From Roseiarcus sp963717215 (GTDB lineage: Bacteria; Pseudomonadota; Alphaproteobacteria; Rhizobiales; Beijerinckiaceae), in assembly GCA_963717215.1 (NCBI GenBank), contig CAVQVS010000006.1:1204740-1268739 (forward strand): 64,000 nt of DNA, written 5' to 3'. Position numbers and translations under genes: made by a program. Positions 53,744 through 62,571 of the stretch are shown one piece after another (position 1 is the first letter of the stretch; every line of letters starts with the position of its first letter). The notes under the pieces are model-generated. The model did not search any database. It was not told the origin of the DNA and saw only the letters and a list, made by a program, of their open reading frames with translations.

Positions 53744-55201
53744 GGCGGATTCAAACGATCGTCGCAACGGGGACATTGGTTTTATGCCAACCAACGGTCA
53801 AGTGCTTCGGCCGGCGTCATCCAGCCGAGAGTTTTCCGTGGTCGGGCATTGAGGGTTGCGGCGATAGCGGCGAGAGTCTCGGCGCTGTGCACGCTCAGGT
53901 CCGTGCCCTTCGGGAAGTATTGGCGCAGCAATCCATTGGTGTTCTCGTTGGCGCCGCGCTGCCAGGGGCTCTGAGGATCGCAGAAGTAGACTTGGATGCC
54001 TGTGTCAATTTTGAGCGCCGCGTGTTGGGCCATCTCGGCGCCTTGGTCCCAGGTCAGCGAACGCCGAAGTTCCTGAGGCAGGGTTACGATGGCGCGCGCG
54101 ATCGCGTCGCGAACAGCCTCGGCGCCATGTCCCGCGAGAGCTGGTCCATTCTTGGCTCGCGGAACGTCGCCATGGCCGTCCAGTCGCGGCAGATGCAAAA
54201 GCATCGTGAAGCGCGTCGTGCGCTCGACGAGCGTGCCTATTGCCGAACTGCCGAGCCCAAGAATGAGATCGCCCTCCCAGTGCCCCGGAATCGCTCGGTC
54301 ATCGGCCTCGGCCGGACGCTGGCTGATCATGATCTCGGACGACACGAAGCCTTTGCCGCGCTGGCCCACGCGGGCTCGCGGCGTTCGCAGCGTCCGTCCG
54401 GTGCGCAGGCACGCCGTCAGTTCTCGCCGCAGTGCGCCTCGGCCTTGGATGAAGAGCGCTTGGTAAATGGCTTCGTGGCTGATCCGCATGTCCTTGTCAT
54501 TCGGGAAGTCTGCCGCCAAACGCCGGGAGATCTGCTCAGGACTCCAGGCCTTGCTCCATCGACGAGCCTTTCGTTGGCCGTGACGGCGTCCCCTCCAAAG
54601 CACCGAAGGGCCGACAACGACAGCGCCGTCAGGAGCCGCGACCGTTCCAGCCAGCCTCTCCTCGACATAGACGCGTAAGGCCGAGTTCAGCGCAAGCTTG
54701 GCGGCTTTCGGGCGCCGTCGCGATCGTTCGGCGTGCCATTGGGCTGTCGATGCACGATATTCCAGACCGCCGCTGCGCGTCGCCGCATTCCGTCTCAGCT
54801 CACGGGAGATGGTGGAGGCCGAGCGACCAATACGCCGACCAATCTCTCGCCCCGAAAGGCCCCGCACACGAAGAAGCGCAATCTCTTCACGCTCCGCAAA
54901 GCTGAGATACCGTTCGGACGGAGGCTTGGCCGAAGATCGGAACATCGCTGGTGGCATGCCGCCTGCCTCTCGAAACAATCTGGTTCCGACAGGCTGCGAC
55001 ATGCCAGCGGCCAGCGCAGCTTCCTCGCTGGTCATCCCCTGCGCAATCCCCAGCCAAAATCGCTGGAGTTCAGATCGCTTCGCTGCTGGCGGCCGTCCTG
55101 GTGATGGCAACGGCGCCCGTCCGGAACGGTGGGATCGGCGCTTTCGAAGGGTCATCGCAACCTCCTACATTCAGGTGTTGCGACGATCGTTTGAATCCGC
55201 C
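53744..55201 (-). mobile_element. IS30-family insertion sequence
   Basis: 1458 bases bounded by perfect 25-base inverted repeats beginning GGCGGATTCAAACGATCGTC (53744-53768 and 55177-55201). It is flanked by a 3-base target duplication, TTG at 53741-53743 and TTG at 55202-55204. Removing the element plus one TTG rejoins the IS3 reading frame exactly. Contains one intact transposase gene. Confidence 0.95.
53782..55155 (-). CDS. IS30-family transposase
   Basis: A 457-residue transposase. The N-terminal HTH region has RYLSFAEREEIALLRVRGLS then GREIGRRIGRSASTISRELR. The catalytic core shows IPGHWEGDLILGLGSSAIGT (first Asp), RSLTWDQGAEMAQHAALKID (second Asp) and SPWQRGANENTNGLLRQYFP (Glu). Complete and undisturbed, with its inverted repeats intact, so this copy may be active. 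Confidence 0.95.
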   Translation of the reverse strand: MTLRKRRSHRSGRAPLPSPGRPPAAKRSELQRFWLGIAQGMTSEEAALAAGMSQPVGTRLFREAGGMPPAMFRSSAKPPSERYLSFAEREEIALLRVRGLSGREIGRRIGRSASTISRELRRNAATRSGGLEYRASTAQWHAERSRRRPKAAKLALNSALRVYVEERLAGTVAAPDGAVVVGPSVLWRGRRHGQRKARRWSKAWSPEQISRRLAADFPNDKDMRISHEAIYQALFIQGRGALRRELTACLRTGRTLRTPRARVGQRGKGFVSSEIMISQRPAEADDRAIPGHWEGDLILGLGSSAIGTLVERTTRFTMLLHLPRLDGHGDVPRAKNGPALAGHGAEAVRDAIARAIVTLPQELRRSLTWDQGAEMAQHAALKIDTGIQVYFCDPQSPWQRGANENTNGLLRQYFPKGTDLSVHSAETLAAIAATLNARPRKTLGWMTPAEALDRWLA

Positions 55202-55204
55202 TTG

Positions 55205-55800
55205 CGACCCGCGGTCCGAGTGATGAAGGCAGCCGGCCGGCGGCCTGCGGTCCTCGATTGCGGCGTTCAAAGCGGCGAGCGTCAGCCGGACATCGACGGA
55301 TCGGCTGATGGCGTAGCCGACAACGCGACGCGACCAGGCGTCGAGAATCACGGCGACATAAACGAAGCCCATGGCGACAGCGACGTAAGTGATGTCGGCG
55401 ACCCAGAGCTGATTGGCGCCGTTGACGACCCTGTCCTTCGCCAGATTGCGGAAGATCGGATGGTCGTGATCGCTGCTCGTCGTCGCCACATATCGCCGAC
55501 GCATGCGTGGCTGGAGATCGTGTTCGCGCATGAGGCGCTTGACCTTCTTGTGATTGACCACGAGGCCTTGCTGGCGAAGGTGGGCCTGCATGCGTCGCCA
55601 ACCGTAGCGTTCGAACTCGTCGCGGATCGCGCTCATCGCCTCGACGATGGCTGTGTCATCGGGCGCCCCGTAGGCGCGTTATAGTAGGCCGAGCGTGAGA
55701 TCCCCATCAGCCGGCATCCTTCGGCGACGGAGACTGTTTCGGGCCGGCAATTGCGGATGTAGGCCCGCTTCTCGCTGGCGGTGCGTTTCGCAGACCCCCC
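55205..55800 (-). pseudogene. IS3 transposase OrfB, 5' part
   Basis: N-terminal part of the integrase. It is entered by frameshift from OrfA near 55796: RTASEKRAYIRNCRPETVSV, AEGCRLMGISRSAYYNAP, then AIRDEFERYGWRRMQAHLRQ, NQLWVADITYVAVAMGFVYV (first Asp) and LHHSDRGSQ (second Asp). It stops where IS30 begins. An independent ATG exists at 55636, but the normal product is an OrfAB fusion. Confidence 0.85.
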
Positions 55801-56057
55801 TTTAGAAACTCCAATTCCAGCGCTTGCTTGCCGACCAGCCGTTCGAGGGCCGCGATCCGCGCTTCATATTGCTGAAGGAGGTCGGCCGCGGCAGCGTCCT
55901 CGTCGAAGGCGCCCGCTTGGTACCGTTCGACCCAGACACGGATCAAATTGCGCGAGAGATCGTGGCGCTTCTCCAAACCGTGGAGCGTTTCGCCAGCCAG
56001 AAACTCCTGCGCGATCTGACGCTTAAATTCGATGCTGTGCGAGCGATACCTGACCAT
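55707..56057 (-). CDS. IS3 transposase OrfA
   Basis: A 116-residue OrfA with helix-turn-helix (SIEFKRQIAQEFLAGETLHG, LEKRHDLSRNLIRVWVERYQ) and a leucine-zipper-like coiled coil (LLQQYEARIAALERLVGKQA). After LEFLKGG the frame runs on to a stop at 55707 with non-homologous residues, as expected when OrfB is reached by -1 frameshifting at the run of A3G6 at about 55795-55803. Confidence 0.85.
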   Translation of the reverse strand: MVRYRSHSIEFKRQIAQEFLAGETLHGLEKRHDLSRNLIRVWVERYQAGAFDEDAAAADLLQQYEARIAALERLVGKQALELEFLKGGLRNAPPARSGPTSAIAGPKQSPSPKDAG

Positions 56058-56230
56058 GAGCTTTCGTCCTTCGAAAGCCCAGCCTGCCGGTCAAATGTTA
56101 AGTCCGCCCATGTCCGCCCCCAGGGGCCCACTCCGCCCGGGTCAGTTCTCGACGGAAATCGACAACTGGCCCACAGACTTAAGAATCACCTATGAAAGCG
56201 CAACTCGAATGCCTTTCATAGGAGCAATCA

Positions 56231-56584
56231 TTGACCAGCGTTCTAGAGAAACTAAAAGCCCTAGATGCGCAGCGTGCCCAGCTTTTAGACGACGCAAAGA
56301 AAGAGGCGCTTGCTAACGCCGAAAAGGCGTTGGCCGAGCTTAACGAGCTTGGCTTTCACTACAGCCTCACTGAGGGCGCAACATCTACCTCGGCAGCACG
56401 AGCGCCGCGTAAAGCCACCTCCAAAGTTCAAGCTCCGCAGCGCCAAGCGAGAGATGTGCCCTGCCCAGTATGCCATTTCAAAACGACACCGCATCACGAC
56501 GGACGCATGCATCGCTCGCAGAAAACAAAGAAGGCATTCAATGTCGAGGAACTGATGGAAAAGGGTCTGACGAAAGTTGGGTAG
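56231..56584 (+). CDS. Hypothetical protein with coiled coil and Cys/His motif
   Basis: A 117-residue protein starting at TTG 56231, with AGGAG seven bases upstream. Residues 1-45 are a charged helix, probably coiled coil (LEKLKALDAQRAQLLDDAKK, EALANAEKALAELNELGF). A basic linker follows. The C-terminal 45 residues carry PCPVCHFKTTPHHDGRMHRS, with one C-x-x-C and several His, a possible small zinc-binding module. The layout resembles small nucleoid or regulatory proteins, but I cannot name a family. It begins about 90 bases from the IS3 end. Confidence 0.65.
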   Translation: MTSVLEKLKALDAQRAQLLDDAKKEALANAEKALAELNELGFHYSLTEGATSTSAARAPRKATSKVQAPQRQARDVPCPVCHFKTTPHHDGRMHRSQKTKKAFNVEELMEKGLTKVG

Positions 56585-56624
56585 TCTGATCCGCCGTGCC
56601 GCGCAACACCCATCCAAAAGTCTA

Positions 56625-57584
56625 CTATTTGACGTTAACCGACTGCGTAAGTGGATCGCAGCCGCTTATCTTGCCATAGCTGGCGTTTGATGTTTCACAC
56701 GTTCCACCATCATAATTATGTAAAGCGGCAGCACAGTGCTCGAAATCGCCGCCTTCAACAAGTAATGTGCCCTTTGAAGAGTAGGAAAGCTTTCCTGCAC
56801 CATCTTTCGCAAAATCAACAAAGTGCCCATTGGTGCTGACAATGTTGGCTTGGGACTCTGCGATTCGAATCGGAAATAGACCCTCTTTAGGAGCCTTCTG
56901 CACGTGTTTTTTCCCGTTTGGCTCTTCGACCGTGAAGGTTGCGCCATTGACGAAACCCTTGTCGTCGGTATTCAGATCAACAAAAAGGATGAAGCCCTTC
57001 GGCAAGATGTTGGGTTTATCGAGGGTTAAGCCGTACGCATTGGCATAATCCTGCTGCCAATCGTGATCTATATTGTCAGGCGTGCCCCCGGCATATTGAA
57101 TATGGGGTGTAATCTGCTTTCCAGTTACAGCAAAAATATACTGAATGAGCGCTTTGGGCGCGTCTTTGGAAAATGCATTGAATTGAATATAAATCCCATC
57201 CGTAGTGGTCAGCTTCTGGGTTACTTGTGACGCGCTACAGTTGCTGACCTCATCGTCATGTTCAGCTTTCAACTCTTTTGTGACTTCAAACCGAAGATGA
57301 AGGTCTTTAATAGCGTCACATTTATTGTAGAGAATGTAATTCAACTGGCCGATGGTCTCGCTAGTAGGATATCTGATAGGATCCACCCCGGAACAGCTAT
57401 TAGTGACCGGAGGGCCTTCCGACGGGCCAGGACCTCCTTCGATCGGATTAGAGGTACTTTAATTCCTTATGAGCGTGTGTTGCGGTGTCTGCGCATAGAC
57501 CGCTTGAGTAATCAGGCTAAGCATCGCTATAGGGGCAGCAATCGATATCACCCTGCGAACGACCAAATGGCTTTGTCTGCGCAT
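56625..57584 (-). pseudogene. Secreted hypothetical protein interrupted by an in-frame stop
   Basis: From ATG 57584 (AGGAGA upstream) a signal peptide is read: VISIAAPIAMLSLITQAVYA then QTPQH. TAA occurs at 57459-57461 in the same frame, as codon 42. After it the frame continues with STSNPIEGGPGPSEG, then VDPIRYPTSETIGQLNYILY, and on to 56625. The body (about 280 residues) has a Cys-containing N-terminal part (NYILYNKCDAIKDLHLRFEV) and beta-rich segments (FILFVDLNTDDKGFVNGATF, GTLLVEGGDFEHCAAALHNY). It is AT-rich compared with its surroundings. No family recognised. A GTG at 57386 could express a cytosolic form. Confidence 0.65.
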
Positions 57585-57703
57585 GGCATGTCTCCTGGTA
57601 CGAGACGTCTTTCCCCGTTAGAGCCAATTGCACGAAATGCGATAAGGCGCTGTGATCCAAGTCACAGTATCTGCAATTTTTGATTATAATCCTATGCGCA
57701 CCG

Positions 57704-57980
57704 TCACCCTCTCTCCACCATCGCATTGCCCAGCGGCTCAAACATCACCGTAACGGCTCCGGCTTCCACAACTCGGGCACATCAGCCTGGATTCCAGCCG
57801 TGACAACGGAAAATTCGGCCCGCGCGTGGCTACCAGCGTGTCTAGGTCAAGCTGCTTGCGGTAGACGCACTTGCGCATGGACCTGGTGCTCTCGCGATAG
57901 CCGTCAAATTCCGAGTCTTTCAACAATATCGACGTATTGCTGTCGTTCTGATCGAGCCCACGAACTTCGCAAGTGAGCAA
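57704..57980 (-). pseudogene. Small zinc-ribbon-like protein, frameshifted
   Basis: Reads RKQLDLDTLVATRGPNFPLS, RLESRLMCPSCGSRS, then stops at 57738. In another frame the expected tail AVTVMFEPLGNAMVERG continues to a stop at 57704. The pattern (LDLDTL-x-RGP-x-FPLSRLE, then CPxCGS) is a small orphan protein of Rhizobiales. The N-terminal 40 residues do not look homologous, so a second shift is possible. Start TTG 57980 is uncertain. Confidence 0.45.
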
Positions 57981-58353
57981 TTAAGCGGGCCTGTATGCGC
58001 CTGATTTCTGCACTGCGTAATCCATCGAATTAATTAGGGTCGATTTGCGGTGCGAAAAGCTTTAAGCCGCACTAAATCAGGCCGAAGCGTTGTTTGCTGT
58101 CCGCGCGGCGGGCAAATAACGATAGAGCGCGGCGAGCGACACTCATAAATTCCGCGACCTCATCAACTGTAATGTCGTGGGCGCTTAGAGCCTGGGCAGG
58201 GTTACCCGGTGGGGCGCGGGTGGAGCAAGATGCGCCCGGCGGAGCTGGTCCGGGTTGCGCAGCCGGGCCGCAGGGAGCGGAGCGCCAGAAACCAGGACCT
58301 TATTAGAGATAACTGCGTTCATGGGGTCACACAGTTCCTATTGAGTTCCAGCT
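57981..58353. other. Region upstream of the DNA ligase gene
   Basis: About 370 bases. On the minus strand at about 58080-58190 a short open stretch reads ITVDEVAEFMSVARRALSLF and ends in a stop. It looks like the end of a helical protein, but no start or family is visible. The promoter of the ligase gene should lie here. Confidence 0.35.
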
Positions 58354-59382
58354 ATGCCGCGTGTCGTAAAGCGTTTGGCCTCTCAGGACGTCAAAGCCGG
58401 TCGCTCCCGGCGCGATGCTTCTCTCCCGCAATTCGTTCCGTTCCAACTTTCTCAGCCGGTCGAGAAGCCGCCGTTTGGCCCGCAATGGGTGCATGAGATC
58501 AAACTTGATGGCTATCGAATGGCCGCGCGCCTCGACAATGGCCGCGTGCAACTTCTGACCCGGACCGGCCTAGATTGGACCGCTAAGTATCCAAGCGCCG
58601 TCGCCGCGCTCGCGAACCTCAAAGTGAAGACCGCCTACATCGACGGTGAACTCTGCGGCGTCGATGATGCTGGGTTGCCTAGCTTCGCCCAAACCCAGGC
58701 TGCCACCGACGGGGAGCGTGCCGTGCACCTTGTCTATTACGCTTTCGATCTCTTGCACATTGGCGGATGGGACGTCTCGGCCTTGTCGTTGGTTGAGCGC
58801 AAAGCGCTGCTCGAGCCCGTGGTGACGAACAAGCCGGGCCTTCAGTTCAACGGCCACGATACAGGCGATGGCGAACTCATCCTGAAGCACGCCGGCAAGC
58901 TCGGCTTCGAAGGCGTCGTTTCCAAGACGATCGATGCGCCCTATGCGCCCGGAAACCGTGGGCTGTGGCGCAAAGCCAAAGCGCTAAACCGTCAAGAGTT
59001 CGTTGTCGTCGGCTGGTCTGACCCAGAGGGCTCAAGGCCGCATTTGGGCGCACTGCTGCTGGGCTACTACACCGACGAGGGCAAACTCACCTACGCGGGC
59101 CGGGTGGGCACAGGGATGCCTGATAAGGTGCTCGCCGATCTGCGGCGTCGGCTTGATCCGCTCGCTCGCAAGACGTCGCCTTTGATTGTACCTCCGCCTC
59201 GCAAGACGCGCTTCGGATCGCCGCTCGTTTTGTCGCAGGTGCATTGGGTCGACCCGACGCTTGTCGCCGAGATCACCTATCTGACGTGGACGGCGGACAA
59301 CCTCCTACGGCACACTGTTTATGTTGGGCTGCGGGAGGATAAGCGGGCGGACGAAGTGCGGCGAGAAGTTGCACGGGCTTAG
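58354..59382 (+). CDS. ATP-dependent DNA ligase, LigD-type ligase domain
   Basis: A 342-residue stand-alone ligase of the bacterial NHEJ type. The nucleotidyltransferase domain holds the adenylated lysine Lys50 in HEIKLDGYRMAARLD, then TAYIDGELCGVDD (motif III region) and GFEGVVSKTIDAPYAPGNRG (motif IV), with WRKAKALNRQEFVVVGWSDP (motif V). The OB domain follows (GALLLGYYTDEGKLTYAGRV, ITYLTWTADNLLRHTVYVGL). The polymerase and phosphoesterase domains of full LigD are absent. No ku gene is visible in the window. Confidence 0.93.
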   Translation: MPRVVKRLASQDVKAGRSRRDASLPQFVPFQLSQPVEKPPFGPQWVHEIKLDGYRMAARLDNGRVQLLTRTGLDWTAKYPSAVAALANLKVKTAYIDGELCGVDDAGLPSFAQTQAATDGERAVHLVYYAFDLLHIGGWDVSALSLVERKALLEPVVTNKPGLQFNGHDTGDGELILKHAGKLGFEGVVSKTIDAPYAPGNRGLWRKAKALNRQEFVVVGWSDPEGSRPHLGALLLGYYTDEGKLTYAGRVGTGMPDKVLADLRRRLDPLARKTSPLIVPPPRKTRFGSPLVLSQVHWVDPTLVAEITYLTWTADNLLRHTVYVGLREDKRADEVRREVARA

Positions 59383-59606
59383 GGCGGAAGTGGAAGGCTC
59401 AACCAGCGACGGTCGGCAGTCGACGTAACCCGGACATTACGTTCGCGGCCGTGAACGTCGTGGTTGGGCCTCAAGCGGTCGCTACCGGCGCCCAGGCGGA
59501 ACGCCGCCCTTCTGGCAATTGGCGCTGACCCCTGACCGTTCGGTGAAGTGACCGAATTGGATCGCCTCCCTGAGTTCTGGTCGCTCCTAACCGGCCTCAT
59601 GTCAGA

Positions 59607-60123
59607 TCACCGTGGCGAGAAAGGCGCGTTTTGGCGCGCCATTTCGTTCGTTATTTTGTTGGCTCCGGACGTGTCCTTTACCGTCGCCCAATTTTTGTCC
59701 GCGCGGCTTATATTTTCGGCTTCATTCTTGCGCCACTCGTTCGTCCAGTATTTCGTATGATTCACATACAGTTTGCCGTTGACGATGGTGAAAGCCTCAG
59801 GATCGACCGTGTCTTTATGGCCGTTCTCGTATGAGACGCCCATGGCGCAATGCCCATCATATTGCGCCGCATATTTTTCTGGATTCGCGAGGAAGAGATC
59901 GAGATCCTGCTTTGTTGGCGAATTGCCAGCGCGCGTCATGCCAGACGGTCTGATAGTCGAGACTGCCAGGAACTGCTTTTCCGACAGTAAAATAAGCGAC
60001 GGTGTCATAGCCGCCAATCGCCAATCGCGGCATTCCGTCCATGCTTGGCGCCGTATCGGCAAAAGCAGGGTAGGCAAAGAGTGTCAGTGTCAATGCAGTA
60101 AGTATCTTGGTCGACGCGCGCAT
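59607..60123 (-). pseudogene. YHS-domain secreted protein, frameshifted
   Basis: Signal peptide MRASTKILTALTLTLFAYPA then FADTAP, followed by LAIGGYDTVAYFTVGKAVPG, TVWHDARWQFANK. The frame breaks at about 59910. One base removed restores QDLDLFLANPEKYAAQYDGH, CAMGVSYENGHKDTVDPEAF and NGKLYVNHTKYWTNEWRKNE to the stop at 59607. The GGYDTVAYF start and the DGHCAMGV region are the YHS domain, thought to bind metal. About 171 residues when restored. Confidence 0.8.
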
Positions 60124-60294
60124 TTTTTAGCTCCTTGAGATCGATAGCATGCATGCCGACGCTGTCATTCTCGCCGGATGCGCGCATCACCCGAACGGGT
60201 GAAATGGTCCTTTGTCGCGGGTGCCGGTCTCGTTGTCGAGCCTTTCTCCCCGCCGGCCGAAGTGCTAACTTCTCTGCCACGTGGAGCAGCCGCT

Positions 60295-61419
60295 ATGCCT
60301 CTCACGGAAAAAACCGAGCGCGCTCTCGAGGCTTGCCATGATGCAATCCTCGCTCCGCAAAGATGGCCTACCGCCTTGCAATCGCTGGGCAAATCGTTAG
60401 GCGCGGCGAGTTGCATGTTTTTCGAGCACGACCGCGAAAACTCGCCCGTGCCGGCGCCGATGTCGGAGGGACATGTGGCGTTTGCCGATCGCTTGACGCG
60501 CAACTGGGCTCATGCCCCCGATCCGCACGTCGGACCGTACCTTCAAAAGTGCAATTCGTTCCAAAGAGCGGGTTGGGCGTCCGTCCTCGAGCACGATCTC
60601 TCGACCGAGGACGAGCGCCGCAAAATTCCTTTCTATCCGGAAACAGCGCGACCGGAGAACCGGGAGTGGATGGCGGGGTCCTTTTTCTCAGTCGAAGGCC
60701 GCAATTGGTGCTTGCCGGTCTTCCGCGGAGGCGAACCGTTCACCCGCGAAGACGCGAAACGCCTTGCCACGGTCGGACCTCACCTGGGCAAAATCGTCAG
60801 TCTGGCCCGAAGGTTTGCCGCGTTCGATTTGACCTCGAAACTCTCGGCGCTTGAGCGAGTCAGTTCCGCCGCCATCGTTATCGACGCAACGGGCCGCGCA
60901 AGGCAAGTGAACGCACCTGCGCAAGATCTACTCGGCGACGACTTCAACCTCATCCAGGGTCGTCCGGCGGCCCGCGATCCCGCCAACAATCGCCGGCTGC
61001 AGCATCTGGTTTCATCTGCTCTGCACGCGGCGCCAGGCGGGCCTCAGTCCTATGCACCGATCGTCGTCGATCGGAATGAAGCGCCTTGGCTTCTGGTTGA
61101 GGCGATGCCCGTCACGGCGTTCGGCAGCGATTTGTTCAGCTCCGGTCGCGTGATCCTTTTGTTGACCGATCTGAGGTCGCCGCTGCAGCCGGAAACAACA
61201 CCATTTTGCACCGCATTCGGCCTGACGGTCGCGGAGGCGAAATTGGCCGCGAAACTGGCCTCGGGCGTAGGGATCGATGGGGCGGCGTTTTCGCTGGGGG
61301 TGAGCCGAGAGACTGCCCGAAGCCAGTTGAAAGCAGTCTTTGCCAAAACGAACACCCACCGCCAAGCTGAGCTGGCCGGGCTCCTCGCTCGTTTTCGCCC
61401 TTCCCATTCTCAATCTTAA
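60295..61419 (+). CDS. LuxR-type helix-turn-helix regulator
   Basis: A 374-residue regulator. The N-terminal 250 residues are a PAS/GAF-like sensory region (ERALEACHDAILAPQRWPTA; VERVSSAAIVIDATGRARQV type segment near 220). The C-terminal 65 residues are a GerE/LuxR HTH (FGLTVAEAKLAAKLASGVGI, FSLGVSRETARSQLKAVFAK, RQAELAGLLARF). I start at the ATG at 60295, where homology begins, though the frame is open to 60178. Ligand and targets unknown; the YHS gene is divergent. Confidence 0.82.
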   Translation: MPLTEKTERALEACHDAILAPQRWPTALQSLGKSLGAASCMFFEHDRENSPVPAPMSEGHVAFADRLTRNWAHAPDPHVGPYLQKCNSFQRAGWASVLEHDLSTEDERRKIPFYPETARPENREWMAGSFFSVEGRNWCLPVFRGGEPFTREDAKRLATVGPHLGKIVSLARRFAAFDLTSKLSALERVSSAAIVIDATGRARQVNAPAQDLLGDDFNLIQGRPAARDPANNRRLQHLVSSALHAAPGGPQSYAPIVVDRNEAPWLLVEAMPVTAFGSDLFSSGRVILLLTDLRSPLQPETTPFCTAFGLTVAEAKLAAKLASGVGIDGAAFSLGVSRETARSQLKAVFAKTNTHRQAELAGLLARFRPSHSQS

Positions 61420-61446
61420 ATCGACTGCAACGACCTTCCGCTTCGG

Positions 61447-61854
61447 GTGCTCGGTGTGATTGACGGCGACTTCAGCGTCATCATCAACGGCGCCCAATAT
61501 GGCGCTACGCGAGCGAAGCGGCGAGGCGATATCGCGGCGCAGCTCGTCGGACGGGTTCCAGGCGTCGAGCTTCGACCGAGCGCGCCCGGCGGCGAACTGA
61601 TGCACCTAAGGGGATATTGCGTCGATCACCGTCTCCTGCGAACCGGCTCGGGTAATTTCTCGCGGTCGGGCGAGGCGCGCCAGGACAACGATCTTGTTGC
61701 GCTGAGAGGCGCATCTGTCTGCGCGGGGTTTGAAGCCAAGTTCGAGCGGGCTTGGGGTAGCGGTTCGGTGTGGTCGGACGTGAAAGCCAGGGCCGCCAAT
61801 GCCATTATCGAATATGCGCAGGAACGGCGTTGGCGTCGTGATCGCGACGTGTGA
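61447..61854 (+). pseudogene. Phospholipase D-like nuclease fragment
   Basis: C-terminal part of a PLD-superfamily protein: PGVELRPSAPGGELMHLRGY, CVDHRLLRTGSGNFSRSGEA, RQDNDLVALRGASVCAGFEA, KFERAW. This is the H-x-K-N-D type motif with Arg in place of Lys (HLRGY), then N and D. The front of the gene, including the signal peptide, is missing and the last 30 residues are unlike the family. Probably a remnant. Confidence 0.55.
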
Positions 61855-61992
61855 ACCTTGCGGGCACAACGCCGACGTAAATGTGGACGCTCTGGCCCCA
61901 ACAACCTTCGTCCCAGAGATAGGCGGCCGGGTTCGATGCAGTGCGGCGGGAAGAGAATCGATACAAGACCCGCGTGGCTTACGGCGCGATGA
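61814..61992 (+). pseudogene. Small Cys-pair protein, frameshifted
   Basis: Starts MRRNGVGVVIATCEPCGHNA, then DVNVDALAPTTFVPEIGGRV, RCS. One frame change at about 61940 gives CGGKRIDTRPAWLTAR and a stop at 61992. With the change the protein has CxxC and CxxC-like pairs and about 59 residues, like the short zinc-binding orphans common in Rhizobiales. Overlaps the end of the PLD fragment. Confidence 0.5.
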
Positions 61993-62005
61993 GCGGGTCG
62001 TCACC

Positions 62006-62177
62006 CTACTCCACTCGCCTGAAATACCTCGGCTCGTAGCGCCAGTTGGGCTCGCCCTCAAATGCCAGCCACCAAACGCCGCCTGATTGAAAGACGCGAA
62101 CTCACAACCCCCCGCTTCTGGCCTCCGCCAATACGGATAACTCGGTCGCCGAACTTGAAATCAGGTTTCGCTGTCAT
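62006..62177 (-). pseudogene. Small hypothetical protein, frameshifted
   Basis: ATG 62177: MTAKPDFKFGDRVIRIGGGQ, KRGVV. After a one-base change near 62090 it reads SRVFQSGGVWWLAFEGEPNW, RYEPRYFRRVE and a stop at 62006. The two halves make a coherent small beta-rich protein of about 57 residues. Its function is unknown. Confidence 0.5.
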
Positions 62178-62319
62178 GACCGCCTCCTCGGAAACGACTA
62201 ACGTCGAGTTTTCGACAAGGTTCCTGAACGCGGGGTTATTGGTTAGCGGAAATGAAAAAGGAACACTGCCCTCGCAAGCCCGGCACGTGCGCTTGTGGGG
62301 AGCACACCCTTGCCCTCGA

Positions 62320-62362
62320 ACCCAGCCTCATTAAAGGTGTGGACGTGGACCAGAACGCGCAT
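62320..62362 (-). pseudogene. 5' remnant of a second glycosyltransferase gene
   Basis: From ATG 62362 it reads MRVLVHVHTFNEAGF, nearly the same as the first 15 codons of the glycosyltransferase starting at 63368 (MRVLAYVHTFNDAGF), with DNA identity to match. Similarity ends after about 43 bases. A remnant of a tandem duplicate. Confidence 0.6.
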
Positions 62363-62571
62363 GGAAGGACCGCCTATGATAACCGACACCGAGCGCGGCG
62401 CTGCGGCGCAGAGATCGCAAGGAAATCCTCGCTGCCATAGTGACTGTGCTTAGTACCGGCGCTCCATATGCCCGGTCAAGCCATCCGAAAGGCCGCGCAT
62501 GCAGGCAATTAGTTGTGGACGGCAGCTAGTCGGGCGAAGCGCAAAGCTTGTTGTGAAGATGACAGCTTGAA

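Larger units (their letters stand above)
53410..56144 (-). mobile_element. IS3-family element carrying a nested IS30 insertion
   Basis: Terminal inverted repeats face each other at 53410-53445 and 56111-56144, with a perfect 20-base core (TGGGCCCCTGGGGGCGGACA at 53426; complement at 56111). Without IS30 the element is about 1.27 kb. OrfA (55707-56057), OrfB in a second frame from about 55800, and the OrfB C-terminus at 53450-53740 are all readable. The OrfB gene is interrupted within HHSDRGSQ/YAAQAYRLA by IS30, so this copy is inactive. Confidence 0.9.
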
